A DNA stretch of 5,399 nucleotides from Candidatus Bathyarchaeota archaeon. Lineage in GTDB: Archaea; Thermoproteota; Bathyarchaeia; TCS64. Within the stretch, counting starts at the first letter, position 1; each line of letters opens with the position of its first letter. Positions 1-5,399 of this stretch are shown piece by piece. A program made the position numbers and the translations under genes. The DNA lies in NCBI GenBank assembly GCA_013619005.1, contig JABXKY010000029.1:1-5399 (forward strand). The letters are read 5' to 3'. The notes under the pieces were generated by a model that saw only the letters and a program-made list of their open reading frames with translations, was not told the DNA's origin and did no database searches.

Positions 1-21
1 TTGTAATACCACTGAAAAAAG

Positions 22-234
22 ATGAAAAAGAAGGGAATGATGAGTTTCGCTTCGGGCAACCTCATGTGGGGCGGCGTTGCCCTCGTGTTGACGGCCATCT
101 TCATTGCCACTGGCAGCCCAAAAAACCTGATCGTGTTCATGACTCCTTATTCTGGGAACCAAGTTGTGTTCAGTAGGATACTGGCAATGATGGGTTGCCT
201 TGCATCGATGCTCGGGTACGCTATAAGAAAATAA
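22..234 (+). CDS. Small two-helix membrane protein of unknown function (70 aa)
   Basis: I do not recognise this protein. It starts with a lysine-rich tip (MKKK) and has two hydrophobic stretches, at about residues 13-31 and 47-67, separated by a loop containing PK, TPYSG and NQ. It ends in IRK. Positive charge at both ends suggests a hairpin in the cytoplasmic membrane with both termini inside. In-frame stops at positions 4-6 and 13-15 show that the reading frame is complete and cannot extend further left. ATG 22 is the first possible start, but the ATG codons at 37 and 40 are equally possible and would remove the basic tip. No clear ribosome site is visible, and any promoter would lie outside the window. 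The gene converges on rubrerythrin with 53 bp between them. Support is the membrane-like composition and the clean frame, not homology. Confidence 0.6.
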   Translation: MKKKGMMSFASGNLMWGGVALVLTAIFIATGSPKNLIVFMTPYSGNQVVFSRILAMMGCLASMLGYAIRK

Positions 235-264
235 GCATACACCACAGAGATAACATATTTTCCC

Positions 265-296
265 GTTTTAAAAAAATGAGTTGAGTTTTACTCAAC
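265..296 (-). terminator. Hairpin plus T7 terminator of the rubrerythrin gene
   Basis: On the - strand a perfect 7-bp stem (GTTGAGT / ACTCAAC, arms at 290-296 and 280-286, 3-nt loop) is followed after three bases by seven T residues (276-270). The upstream arm overlaps the last codons and the stop codon of rubrerythrin. Archaea usually need only the oligo-T stretch, so the hairpin may be extra or may protect the transcript. On the + strand the same spacer offers only short T4 runs (258-261 and 266-269) for ending the small membrane-protein transcript. Confidence 0.65.
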
Positions 297-791
297 CTTC
301 GTGAAAGCCTTTGCTCCTGCGTTACAGATGGGACACTTGGCTGGAGGTGACCCCTCGACGGTGTTGCCGCAGACATCGCAGACGTAATAGTCCATGTCTT
401 TTAGGTCGGCGTCTTCGGCCAGGGCCACTGCCGCCTTCTTGTAGAGGTCGGCATGGATCTTCTCAACCTCGTTGGCGATGTTGAAGCTCCATGATGCCTG
501 ATTTGCGCCCTCCTCGGCCGCGACGTCTAGGAACTCTGGGTACATCTCCATGAATTCATGGGTCTCCCCGGCGATGGCCTCCTGTATGTTTTCCTTTGTG
601 TCATTTATCCCGCCCATAATCCTGAGATGGTTGTGGGCGTGAACGGTCTCAGCCGCCGCCGCAGCCTTGAACAGTTTCCCTATTTGGGGGTAACCCTCTG
701 CCTCGGCCCTCTTGGCGAAGGCCAGGTATTTCCTGTTTGCCTGGCTCTCGCCCGCGAAGGCCGCGGCCAGGTTCTCTTTACTCTTGTTCAT
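288..791 (-). CDS. rbr: Rubrerythrin (diiron peroxidase with C-terminal rubredoxin domain)
   Basis: Rubrerythrins reduce hydrogen peroxide to water in the cytoplasm of anaerobes, using electrons from rubredoxin or NAD(P)H-linked carriers. The 167-aa protein has the usual two parts. Residues 1-130 form the ferritin-like four-helix domain. It contains all expected diiron ligands: E15 (in AGESQAN), E48 and H51 (ETVH), E76 and E79 (GETHE), and E110 and H113 (EKIH). Residues 135-167 form a rubredoxin-like site with C138-x2-C141 and C153-x2-C156. Length is slightly short of classical bacterial rubrerythrins (about 190 aa), as in many archaeal forms. I chose ATG 791 because the family begins MxKSKENL..AFAGES. 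The frame stays open to 851, but those 20 extra residues are non-conserved and lie over the promoter. The gene is divergent from the flavin reductase-like gene. Nothing is missing or broken. Confidence 0.97.
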   Translation of the reverse strand: MNKSKENLAAAFAGESQANRKYLAFAKRAEAEGYPQIGKLFKAAAAAETVHAHNHLRIMGGINDTKENIQEAIAGETHEFMEMYPEFLDVAAEEGANQASWSFNIANEVEKIHADLYKKAAVALAEDADLKDMDYYVCDVCGNTVEGSPPAKCPICNAGAKAFTKVE

Positions 792-794
792 ATC

Positions 795-800
795 GATCAC
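795..800 (-). promoter_or_regulatory. Ribosome binding site supporting the rubrerythrin start at 791
   Basis: On the - strand GTGATC lies 3 nt before the ATG. It complements the GATCAC part of the archaeal 16S 3' end, and its short spacing is what that part of the anti-SD sequence would need. This supports the 791 start over the longer frame. The match is only six bases, so it is suggestive. Confidence 0.4.
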
Positions 801-827
801 TGAATGAGATGAAAAACGCAAGGGCGG

Positions 828-835
828 TAAATAAA
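828..835 (-). promoter_or_regulatory. TATA box of the rubrerythrin promoter
   Basis: On the - strand TTTATTTA is preceded by CTCC. Its centre is about 40 nt before the ATG at 791. Archaeal transcription starts roughly 25 nt after the TATA centre, so the start would be near 806, giving a leader of about 15 nt that contains the GTGATC ribosome site. This is the only good A/T element in the 102-bp divergent spacer for this strand. Confidence 0.5.
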
Positions 836-864
836 GGAGTAACAAAACCAAGATGTGCTCTGTC

Positions 865-871
865 TTTTATT
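865..871 (+). promoter_or_regulatory. TATA box of the flavin reductase-like gene
   Basis: TTTTATT is centred about 26 nt before the ATG at 894, which would place the transcript start at or next to the start codon (leaderless). A weak ribosome-site-like AAGGT at 884-888, five nt before the ATG, argues for the alternative: a longer transcript from an element further left, perhaps the A/T stretch at 828-835 read on this strand. Confidence 0.45.
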
Positions 872-893
872 CTGAGAGGGTCTAAGGTTCCAC

Positions 894-1439
894 ATGACGA
901 AAGCGATTGACGTGGATTTCAGCAAGATGCTGATGAGGCCATGCATTGTGATCTCCACTGTCTCCGAGAATGGTGTATCCAACGCGGCCCCGTTCAGCTT
1001 CAACAGCCCCGCCACTACCAAGCCTCCCATGTACGGGTTCTGCTGTGAGGTCGAGCACGATACATGGCGGAATATCAGGGCCAACGGGGAGTTCGTGGTG
1101 AACCTAGTGGGGGCGAGTTTCGGGGACCTCATGGAGCCGTTATCAAGGGGCCTACCCTACGAGCAGAGCGAGATTCTGGAGTGCGGCTTGACCGAGGTGG
1201 CCTCCAAGAAGGTCAAACCACCCAGGATCGGGGAAGCCTACGGTTGGATGGAGTGCAGGATGACGTCATACGAGGAGCTGAGCCCGCGGGCCGTCTGGAT
1301 ATTCGGCGAGGTCCTGGTCTCAGAGATCAGGGAGGACGCGCTGGACGAGGTCGTCAATGTGGAGAAGGTAAAGCCTTTGAACCATATATCTGGTGAGACC
1401 TTCGTGGTCGAGATGAAGAGGGTCAAGTACGGTCGTTGA
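894..1439 (+). CDS. Flavin reductase-like, FMN-binding protein (flavoredoxin type)
   Basis: This 181-aa protein belongs to the flavin reductase-like domain family, which are split-barrel FMN proteins. Some members reduce free flavin with NAD(P)H. Others, such as flavoredoxin, carry a bound FMN and pass electrons between ferredoxin-type partners in anaerobes. Family features visible are an N-terminal strand RPCIVISTVSENGVSNAAPFS (residues 15-35), which lines the FMN phosphate and isoalloxazine site, then SPATTKPP (38-45). The segment HDTWRNIRANGEFVVNLV (55-72) corresponds to the family's K/HDT..NI...GEFVVN signature. The C-terminal half (115-178) gives the remaining barrel strands. No signal peptide or membrane segment is seen, so it should be cytoplasmic. 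ATG 894 is the first in-frame start that keeps the family N terminus. Divergence from rubrerythrin suggests a shared redox-stress role. Its electron donor and acceptor cannot be told from sequence. Confidence 0.9.
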   Translation: MTKAIDVDFSKMLMRPCIVISTVSENGVSNAAPFSFNSPATTKPPMYGFCCEVEHDTWRNIRANGEFVVNLVGASFGDLMEPLSRGLPYEQSEILECGLTEVASKKVKPPRIGEAYGWMECRMTSYEELSPRAVWIFGEVLVSEIREDALDEVVNVEKVKPLNHISGETFVVEMKRVKYGR

Positions 1440-1461
1440 GAGTTACCCCATACCATACCCG

Positions 1462-1471
1462 TTTTTTCTTT
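1462..1471 (+). terminator. Oligo-T terminator of the flavin reductase-like gene
   Basis: Six T residues, one C and three more T residues begin 22 bp after the stop codon. This is the typical archaeal intrinsic termination signal. No hairpin directly precedes it. Confidence 0.5.
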
Positions 1472-1487
1472 GGATCATCAATGATCC
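1472..1487 (+). repeat. Inverted repeat GGATCAT-CA-ATGATCC, possible operator
   Basis: Two perfect 7-bp arms (1472-1478 and 1481-1487) are separated by 2 bp, directly after the T-tract. The short spacing suits a dimeric DNA-binding protein better than an RNA hairpin. It is about 70 bp upstream of the radical SAM gene's TATA box. A 7-bp repeat can arise by chance, so a regulatory role is inference. Confidence 0.35.
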
Positions 1488-1505
1488 TACCTTCGCATGT
1501 TCAGT

Positions 1506-1537
1506 CCTAATTTGTCATCATTTCTGACCAAATTAGG
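1506..1537 (+). repeat. Long inverted repeat upstream of the radical SAM promoter
   Basis: The left arm (1506-1517, CCTAATTTGTCA) pairs with the right arm (1525-1537, TGACCAAATTAGG) over 12 base pairs with one bulged C, around a 7-nt loop. It ends 18 bp before the TATA box, just upstream of where the BRE would be, where archaeal activators usually bind. Neither strand has a T-run after it, so a terminator is less likely. The nearest T-tract lies on the far side, at 1462-1471. Confidence 0.5.
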
Positions 1538-1555
1538 TAATAACTCTGAAATCTG

Positions 1556-1562
1556 TTTAAAA
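1556..1562 (+). promoter_or_regulatory. TATA box of the radical SAM gene, implying a leaderless transcript
   Basis: TTTAAAA is a near-consensus archaeal TATA core. Its centre (1559) is 27 nt before the ATG at 1586, so transcription should start at or within a few bases of that ATG. No ribosome site lies between. This spacing decides the start codon in favour of ATG 1586 over the in-frame TTG codons at 1580 and 1583. Confidence 0.6.
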
Positions 1563-1585
1563 GCAAAATACGGGACTCGTTGTTG

Positions 1586-2686
1586 ATGCAGACCCAGATA
1601 ATCACAGAGGCGGAGCTTGACGTTGACAGGAACACCGTTGACCTGTTCAACGACTCCATCTTCAAGACATTCACCGCGGCCAGGAAGGTCATCGGCAACG
1701 GTGAGCTGCTGCCATACGCCGTGAAAACCATTGTGGCCCAGAGATTCGCCTCCAAGAGGCGGCTAGAGTGGAGAAAGAGAGGGCTACATGTCCCTCCGGC
1801 CATCATATTCAGCGTCACGAAGCGGTGTAACCTCAACTGCAAGGGGTGCTACGCCCACGCCCAGCACAGGCAGAGCACCGATATCTCCATCGAGAGGGTG
1901 TCAAGGCTCTTCGATGAGGCAAAAGAGCTGGGAACATCCATAATAGTCATCACGGGCGGCGAACCCCTGATGAGGCCAGAGATAATCGATTTGGCGTACG
2001 AGTACAATGACATCATATTCCCTGTTTTCACAAACGGCCTGCTAATAAACCAAACCATGGCGCTGATGCTCAGGTATAACCGCAACATCGTGCCCATGAT
2101 CAGCCTGGAGGGACCGAGAGAGGTCACCGACGACAGGAGGGGGGAGGGGATGTACGACCGGGTTTCCAGGAAGATGAAGCTCCTGAAGAACAACGGCGTC
2201 TTCTTCGGCGCCTCTATCACGGTAACAACGGAGAACATGGAGCAGGTAACGTCAGATGAGTTCGTCTCAGAGCTGTGCTCACTTGGGGTCAAGGCCGTGG
2301 TCTACGTCGAGTACGTGCCAGTTGACCCTGAAACTGAGCACCTCGTTCTTGGAACAGAGATGAGAGCTATACTGGATGAGAGACTGGAATCACTCAGGAG
2401 ACAGAACAAGGCGGTCTTCATTGATTTCCCGGGCGACGAGGAGAAACTGGGCGGATGTCTAGCCGCAGGCCGCGGCTTCATCCACGTGAGCCAGAGCGGA
2501 GCAGTCGAGCCTTGCCCAGCGTCACCTTTCTCAGATGCTAGCCTGGGAGGTATGTCGCTGAAAGAGGCATTGAACTCTAGGCTTCTCAAGAAAATCAGGG
2601 AAACGCCCCTCAGTCTGGAGGAATCCCACAGCGGCTGCGCCCTCTACGATAAAGAGGAATGGGTAAAGTCACTGGTTCAGGGTTAA
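1586..2686 (+). CDS. Radical SAM enzyme with twitch/SPASM-like C-terminal cluster domain, substrate unknown
   Basis: This 366-aa protein is a radical SAM enzyme. It should use a [4Fe-4S] cluster and S-adenosylmethionine to form a 5'-deoxyadenosyl radical. The cluster motif is C81-x3-C85-x2-C88 (CNLNCKGC). The SAM-binding GGEP motif is at 124-127, followed by TNG (149-151) and SLEG (173-176), typical strand ends of the partial TIM barrel. The C-terminal part carries C291-x13-G305-x4-C310 and a later C351. This fits the CX9-15GX4C-gap-C pattern of a twitch domain, a shortened SPASM, and suggests one auxiliary Fe-S cluster. About 70 residues precede the barrel, including a basic patch RFASKRRLEWRKR (53-65). 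The full SPASM string CX2CX5CX3C is absent. Related enzymes act on peptides, heme or cofactor precursors, but I cannot choose among these. ATG 1586 is chosen from the TATA spacing. The gene appears monocistronic and faces the next gene across 12 bp. Confidence 0.9.
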   Translation: MQTQIITEAELDVDRNTVDLFNDSIFKTFTAARKVIGNGELLPYAVKTIVAQRFASKRRLEWRKRGLHVPPAIIFSVTKRCNLNCKGCYAHAQHRQSTDISIERVSRLFDEAKELGTSIIVITGGEPLMRPEIIDLAYEYNDIIFPVFTNGLLINQTMALMLRYNRNIVPMISLEGPREVTDDRRGEGMYDRVSRKMKLLKNNGVFFGASITVTTENMEQVTSDEFVSELCSLGVKAVVYVEYVPVDPETEHLVLGTEMRAILDERLESLRRQNKAVFIDFPGDEEKLGGCLAAGRGFIHVSQSGAVEPCPASPFSDASLGGMSLKEALNSRLLKKIRETPLSLEESHSGCALYDKEEWVKSLVQG

Positions 2687-2698
2687 ATCAAATCGCAT

Positions 2699-3388
2699 TT
2701 ATCTGGGAGCAGGCCCGTTCCGCATCCTCTCCACGTATTGTTCTGGCAGGCCAAGTATGGACATAGCGTCGACGTTTACATCATAATCATACTCTACTCT
2801 TGTATGAGTCACATCGAACTCCCCGTCCTCGATGTCCAGATACATAATACTTGCCCGGGGTTCATCCCTTGGGAGCCCAACTGAGCCTGGGTTGAGTATC
2901 GTGAACCCCCGAGTCCTATGGATATATGGCCTGTGGGTGTGGCCCAGGATCAACAGGTCGGCGCCCGTCAACCCCTGGAACTCACTGGATCGCGTGATTG
3001 CGTCCCTTTGATGAACGTACCTCTTCAAGGGGGTGACTGGGTTGGCGTGAATCAAGGATACTTTCAATCCCTCAATCTCCAAGTCAAGGGTCTCAGGCTG
3101 GGACATCACCCACTCCAAGTTACCGAGGGTTATCATTGACCTGTTTATCGAGTCTGCCTTACCCACGTCATCCGGGTAACCTGAGAAATCATCCATAATG
3201 ATCGCGTGGTCATGGTTGCCCATGACAGACTTGACGTCGAGTTTCCTGATGGCATCTACACATTCGTTGGGGTGCGGGCCAAAACCCACGATATCCCCCG
3301 CAAATAAGACGCCGTCAACGGGTTCAGCAGCGTCCAGCACTGTTTTCAGGGCGGTATAGTTGCTGTGAATATCTGAGATTACCAGCAT
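2699..3388 (-). CDS. Calcineurin-like metallophosphoesterase (YfcE/Metallophos_2 type)
   Basis: This 229-aa cytoplasmic protein carries every motif of the dinuclear-metal phosphoesterase superfamily. They are D6-x-H8 (ISDIHSN), G31-D32 followed by IVGFGPHPNEC, G57-N58-H59-D60, H114 (SLIHANP), and G149-H150-x-H152 (GHTH), followed by NPGSVG (166-171). The short two-layer form without inserts matches the YfcE-like group, which hydrolyses small phosphodiesters. The physiological substrate is unknown. I start it at ATG 3388 because MLVISDIHSN is the usual family N terminus. A GTG at 3412 in the same frame would add eight residues, and neither start has a good ribosome site. The gene follows the DUF3604 stop codon by 30 bp on the same strand, with no separate promoter at a sensible distance. 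The A/T-rich AATTTAA at 3397-3402 is too close to the ATG to serve. Co-transcription is therefore likely. Confidence 0.93.
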   Translation of the reverse strand: MLVISDIHSNYTALKTVLDAAEPVDGVLFAGDIVGFGPHPNECVDAIRKLDVKSVMGNHDHAIIMDDFSGYPDDVGKADSINRSMITLGNLEWVMSQPETLDLEIEGLKVSLIHANPVTPLKRYVHQRDAITRSSEFQGLTGADLLILGHTHRPYIHRTRGFTILNPGSVGLPRDEPRASIMYLDIEDGEFDVTHTRVEYDYDVNVDAMSILGLPEQYVERMRNGPAPR

Positions 3389-3418
3389 TCTTGTCAATTT
3401 AACACCAATCACGTGAAA

Positions 3419-5399
3419 TTAGTAGTTGAGGAAGATGGGGCTTGTCCACGCCATAGACCCATCTGCCTGCACTATCCTGACCCAGAACGCGTTGAGCCCC
3501 ATTTCTGGGTCTGGCTTGTACGTGAACTCCAGTGAGTCAGGTAGTTCATCCTTTATCGTTGAGACCTTGACTTTCTGGTTTAAACCACCTGCTTCGATGA
3601 CTTTCGGCTCGTACTTGATCTCGCTTGGCTTAAAGTGGAAGGAGGTTGGCCCGGTCTTGAACTCCACCTCCGTTTTACCTGTGTAATCAAGCCTCATGAG
3701 GACACCGTCTGGATCCCCGCCGGTGGTTGACACCCACTTTAGTTCGATATCAGACACCTTCTCCACTCCCTGGTGGGGGTAATCAAACGCGAACTCGGTG
3801 TATTCCTTGATCACTCCGTCTTTCACGGTCAGCCCACCGTCCCACGTGACTACTTTGGGTCTGCTCCTGACCCTCGCTCCGCTCCACTCTACCTTGATGA
3901 GCGTCTCGGATGTGGTCTTGGTCTCGGCGAACGGGTGTCTGTACACGGGTTTGTCCCAGTTATAGACCTCAACCTCGTGGAGGGGCGCTGTTCCGGTAAC
4001 CTTTACCTTGATCTCGGGTTGTTTATGTGCCGTGTACTCCTCGCCCATGAGGTGTCCATCGGACTCGACGTGTACTATGATACGCTCACCCGTCGTGCCA
4101 TAGGCTCTTCTCGCCCACAGGGCCTCCCAAAGCCCTTCCCTAGTAAGTTCCTTGGCGTAGACTCCAGTGTACCCTCCTCTGGTGGTCATCCCACCTGAGG
4201 GATATGTCAGCCCTGGCCTCGACGAGTGGTCGTCACTTGCCGCGATAAAGCCTACTTTCATTCGTCGTTTCATCGCTTCCAGTAGGAACCACTCAAAGGT
4301 GCCATGGTTGCTGTGGACCTCGATAACGGGGATGAACTCGGGGTCGTAGAAATCAAAGTTGGCGTGGCGTCCGCCCACGTGAGGCACCGCCAATACGTCT
4401 TTCCTGCCCCTGAAGGTCTCCCAGAGCTCGCTGACGGGGTACCTGTCGGTGTCCTCGTCGGACTTGTCCTCTATGAGCCAGTGGTCGCTCCTGTGGATCA
4501 CCTCGTCGTCTCCTAGGAAGTAGATGTTGTGGTCTCCTCCCCCGGGCGTGAGGCCCGACCACTCGTAGCCTAGGAAAGTGATGAACTTGCCGGGGTCATG
4601 GTACTCGTTGATGAGCTTCTTGACGTGCTCCCAGAGAGGTATGGTGATCTGGAAATCGTTCCCCTGCCATGCCGTAAAGTCAAGGGCCGCCACGTCCCTG
4701 ACGAATGAAAGGTACTCCGGCACAGAGCCCGTCCCAACGGTCTCCTTTGTCTGACCGTGGGCGTCGCCCCAGTACAGCTTCAACTCGGGATCCTTCTCTA
4801 TGACCATGACGGGGTTTGAGGTGGCCTCGTTTCCTTGGTCGTCCTCCACGGAGATGCGGTGAAGCCCTGTTTTGTTGAGGACCACCCCCGTGAACCTGTG
4901 CGCACCTGCATCATCGTCATTAAACGCGTAGGGCTTGGGAAGCTCCGAGTCCCCGGCTTTGAGCATTGCCTTCCCCCGGTATGAATCAGAGCGGTTCCCG
5001 TGGACGTCGAGGGCCCTGACTGTCACATCGAAGGGCTCGCCTTTCACTGCCTGTGATGGCACCACGACTTGTATCTCCTCCGATGTTTCACCGGTTATCG
5101 TGATACTGGGAGAACCCGGGACGGGCTTGTAGAGACCAGTGCCGAACGGATCCACGAAGACCTTGAACACGTACTCGACCTCCCTCGACGTCTTGAGCTG
5201 GTATCCCGGGCTGCCCTGGCTTGTGTCTCCGAAGGTGAAGACCAGCTTGTCGCCCTCGGAGAGGGAGCCGTCCTTGACGTCCACCTGGAACGCGGACCAG
5301 AATGGCCTGATGTGGCTGGCCCTGAGGTCACCCCTCTTTGACCCGAATAGCTCGATGTCCTTGCTCACGGTCTGGGTGATTGGCAGTGACCCGGATACC
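3419..5399 (-). CDS. DUF3604 family protein, PHP-like predicted metal hydrolase (5' end cut by window edge)
   Basis: The frame is open to the right edge, so at least 659 residues are present and the true N terminus lies outside. Numbering here is from the internal GTG at 5368. Residues 1-190 are beta-rich, with FGDTSQGSPG (46-55) and an Ig-like segment EPFDVTVRALDVHGNRSD (111-128), the family's usual front part. The core at 198-446 starts with LYWGDAHGQT, the equivalent of GDLHGxS/T. Likely metal ligands are D202, H204, E269 (GYEW), H280, H330, H335, E350, H352 and D379-D380-H381 (AASDDHSSRPGL). This arrangement resembles PHP-domain phosphoesterases. A beta-rich tail (450-649) follows. GTG 5368 is unlikely to be the start because the N-terminal domain appears already under way there, and residues SGSLPITQT precede it in frame. 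No signal peptide is visible. The activity of DUF3604 is unknown to me, and hydrolase function is inferred. Confidence 0.88.
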   Translation of the reverse strand, partial: VSGSLPITQTVSKDIELFGSKRGDLRASHIRPFWSAFQVDVKDGSLSEGDKLVFTFGDTSQGSPGYQLKTSREVEYVFKVFVDPFGTGLYKPVPGSPSITITGETSEEIQVVVPSQAVKGEPFDVTVRALDVHGNRSDSYRGKAMLKAGDSELPKPYAFNDDDAGAHRFTGVVLNKTGLHRISVEDDQGNEATSNPVMVIEKDPELKLYWGDAHGQTKETVGTGSVPEYLSFVRDVAALDFTAWQGNDFQITIPLWEHVKKLINEYHDPGKFITFLGYEWSGLTPGGGDHNIYFLGDDEVIHRSDHWLIEDKSDEDTDRYPVSELWETFRGRKDVLAVPHVGGRHANFDFYDPEFIPVIEVHSNHGTFEWFLLEAMKRRMKVGFIAASDDHSSRPGLTYPSGGMTTRGGYTGVYAKELTREGLWEALWARRAYGTTGERIIVHVESDGHLMGEEYTAHKQPEIKVKVTGTAPLHEVEVYNWDKPVYRHPFAETKTTSETLIKVEWSGARVRSRPKVVTWDGGLTVKDGVIKEYTEFAFDYPHQGVEKVSDIELKWVSTTGGDPDGVLMRLDYTGKTEVEFKTGPTSFHFKPSEIKYEPKVIEAGGLNQKVKVSTIKDELPDSLEFTYKPDPEMGLNAFWVRIVQADGSMAWTSPIFLNY

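Noticed and set aside
792..851. Longer rubrerythrin starting at 851
   Set aside because: The added 20 residues (MVLLLLYLPPLRF...) do not match the family N terminus and overlie the TATA box. Start 791 fits the family and has a ribosome-site-like sequence.
797..1132. Minus-strand frame of 111 codons across the flavin reductase start
   Set aside because: It lies antisense to a gene with clear family motifs, spans its promoter, and has no recognisable protein features.
1064..1396. Plus-strand frame of 110 codons inside the flavin reductase-like gene
   Set aside because: It is an overlapping frame rich in Gly, Arg and Glu, as expected from shifting a GC-rich gene. The primary frame has conserved motifs.
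1580..1585. TTG codons as start of the radical SAM protein
   Set aside because: They are non-ATG with no ribosome site, and the TATA box spacing places transcription at about the ATG at 1586.
1849..2589. Minus-strand frames opposite the radical SAM gene
   Set aside because: They are serine-rich antisense shadows of a gene with intact catalytic motifs.
3389..3412. GTG 3412 as start of the metallophosphoesterase
   Set aside because: It adds eight residues before the standard MLVISDIHSN start and has no ribosome site. It is not fully excluded.
3773..5341. Several frames on both strands overlapping the DUF3604 gene
   Set aside because: They are shadows of the GC-rich coding frame with low-complexity Arg/Ser/Gly composition and no motifs.
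3419..5399. Recent horizontal transfer of the DUF3604 gene
   Set aside because: By eye, its arginine codons (AGG-rich) and base composition resemble its neighbours, and no repeats or integrase flank it. Older transfer cannot be judged without a tree.

Overview
This window looks like ordinary chromosomal DNA from an archaeon, probably an anaerobe or microaerophile. The support is moderate. Several genes are preceded by A/T-rich archaeal-type TATA elements instead of bacterial -35/-10 boxes. Two of these elements sit 26-27 nt before the ATG, the spacing expected for leaderless transcripts. Arginine is mostly AGG/AGA, and oligo-T tracts follow two genes. Rubrerythrin, a flavoredoxin-type flavoprotein and a radical SAM enzyme together fit an oxygen-sensitive metabolism. 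I cannot name a genus from the sequence alone.

Layout, left to right: (1) a 70-aa membrane protein on the + strand, convergent with (2) a complete rubrerythrin gene on the - strand, which ends in a hairpin plus T7 tract. (3) A 102-bp divergent promoter region separates rubrerythrin from a + strand flavin reductase-like/flavoredoxin-type gene. (4) A 146-bp spacer holds a T-tract, two inverted repeats and a TATA box. (5) A + strand radical SAM enzyme with a twitch-type C-terminal cluster domain follows. It converges, with only 12 bp between stop codons, on (6) a - strand pair: a large DUF3604 protein, whose 5' end runs off the right edge, followed 30 bp downstream by a calcineurin-like metallophosphoesterase.

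Rubrerythrin (peroxide reduction) and the flavoprotein (electron transfer or flavin reduction) are divergently arranged and may form one oxidative-stress unit. DUF3604 and the metallophosphoesterase are probably co-transcribed, and both are predicted metal-dependent hydrolases of unknown substrate. The radical SAM gene has its own promoter and the most elaborate upstream region in the window, but no obvious substrate gene beside it. I see no mobile element, CRISPR array, tRNA, rRNA or clear sign of recent transfer. No clearly new system is evident. The best leads are the inverted repeats upstream of the radical SAM gene, the unassigned radical SAM/twitch enzyme, and the DUF3604-phosphoesterase pair.
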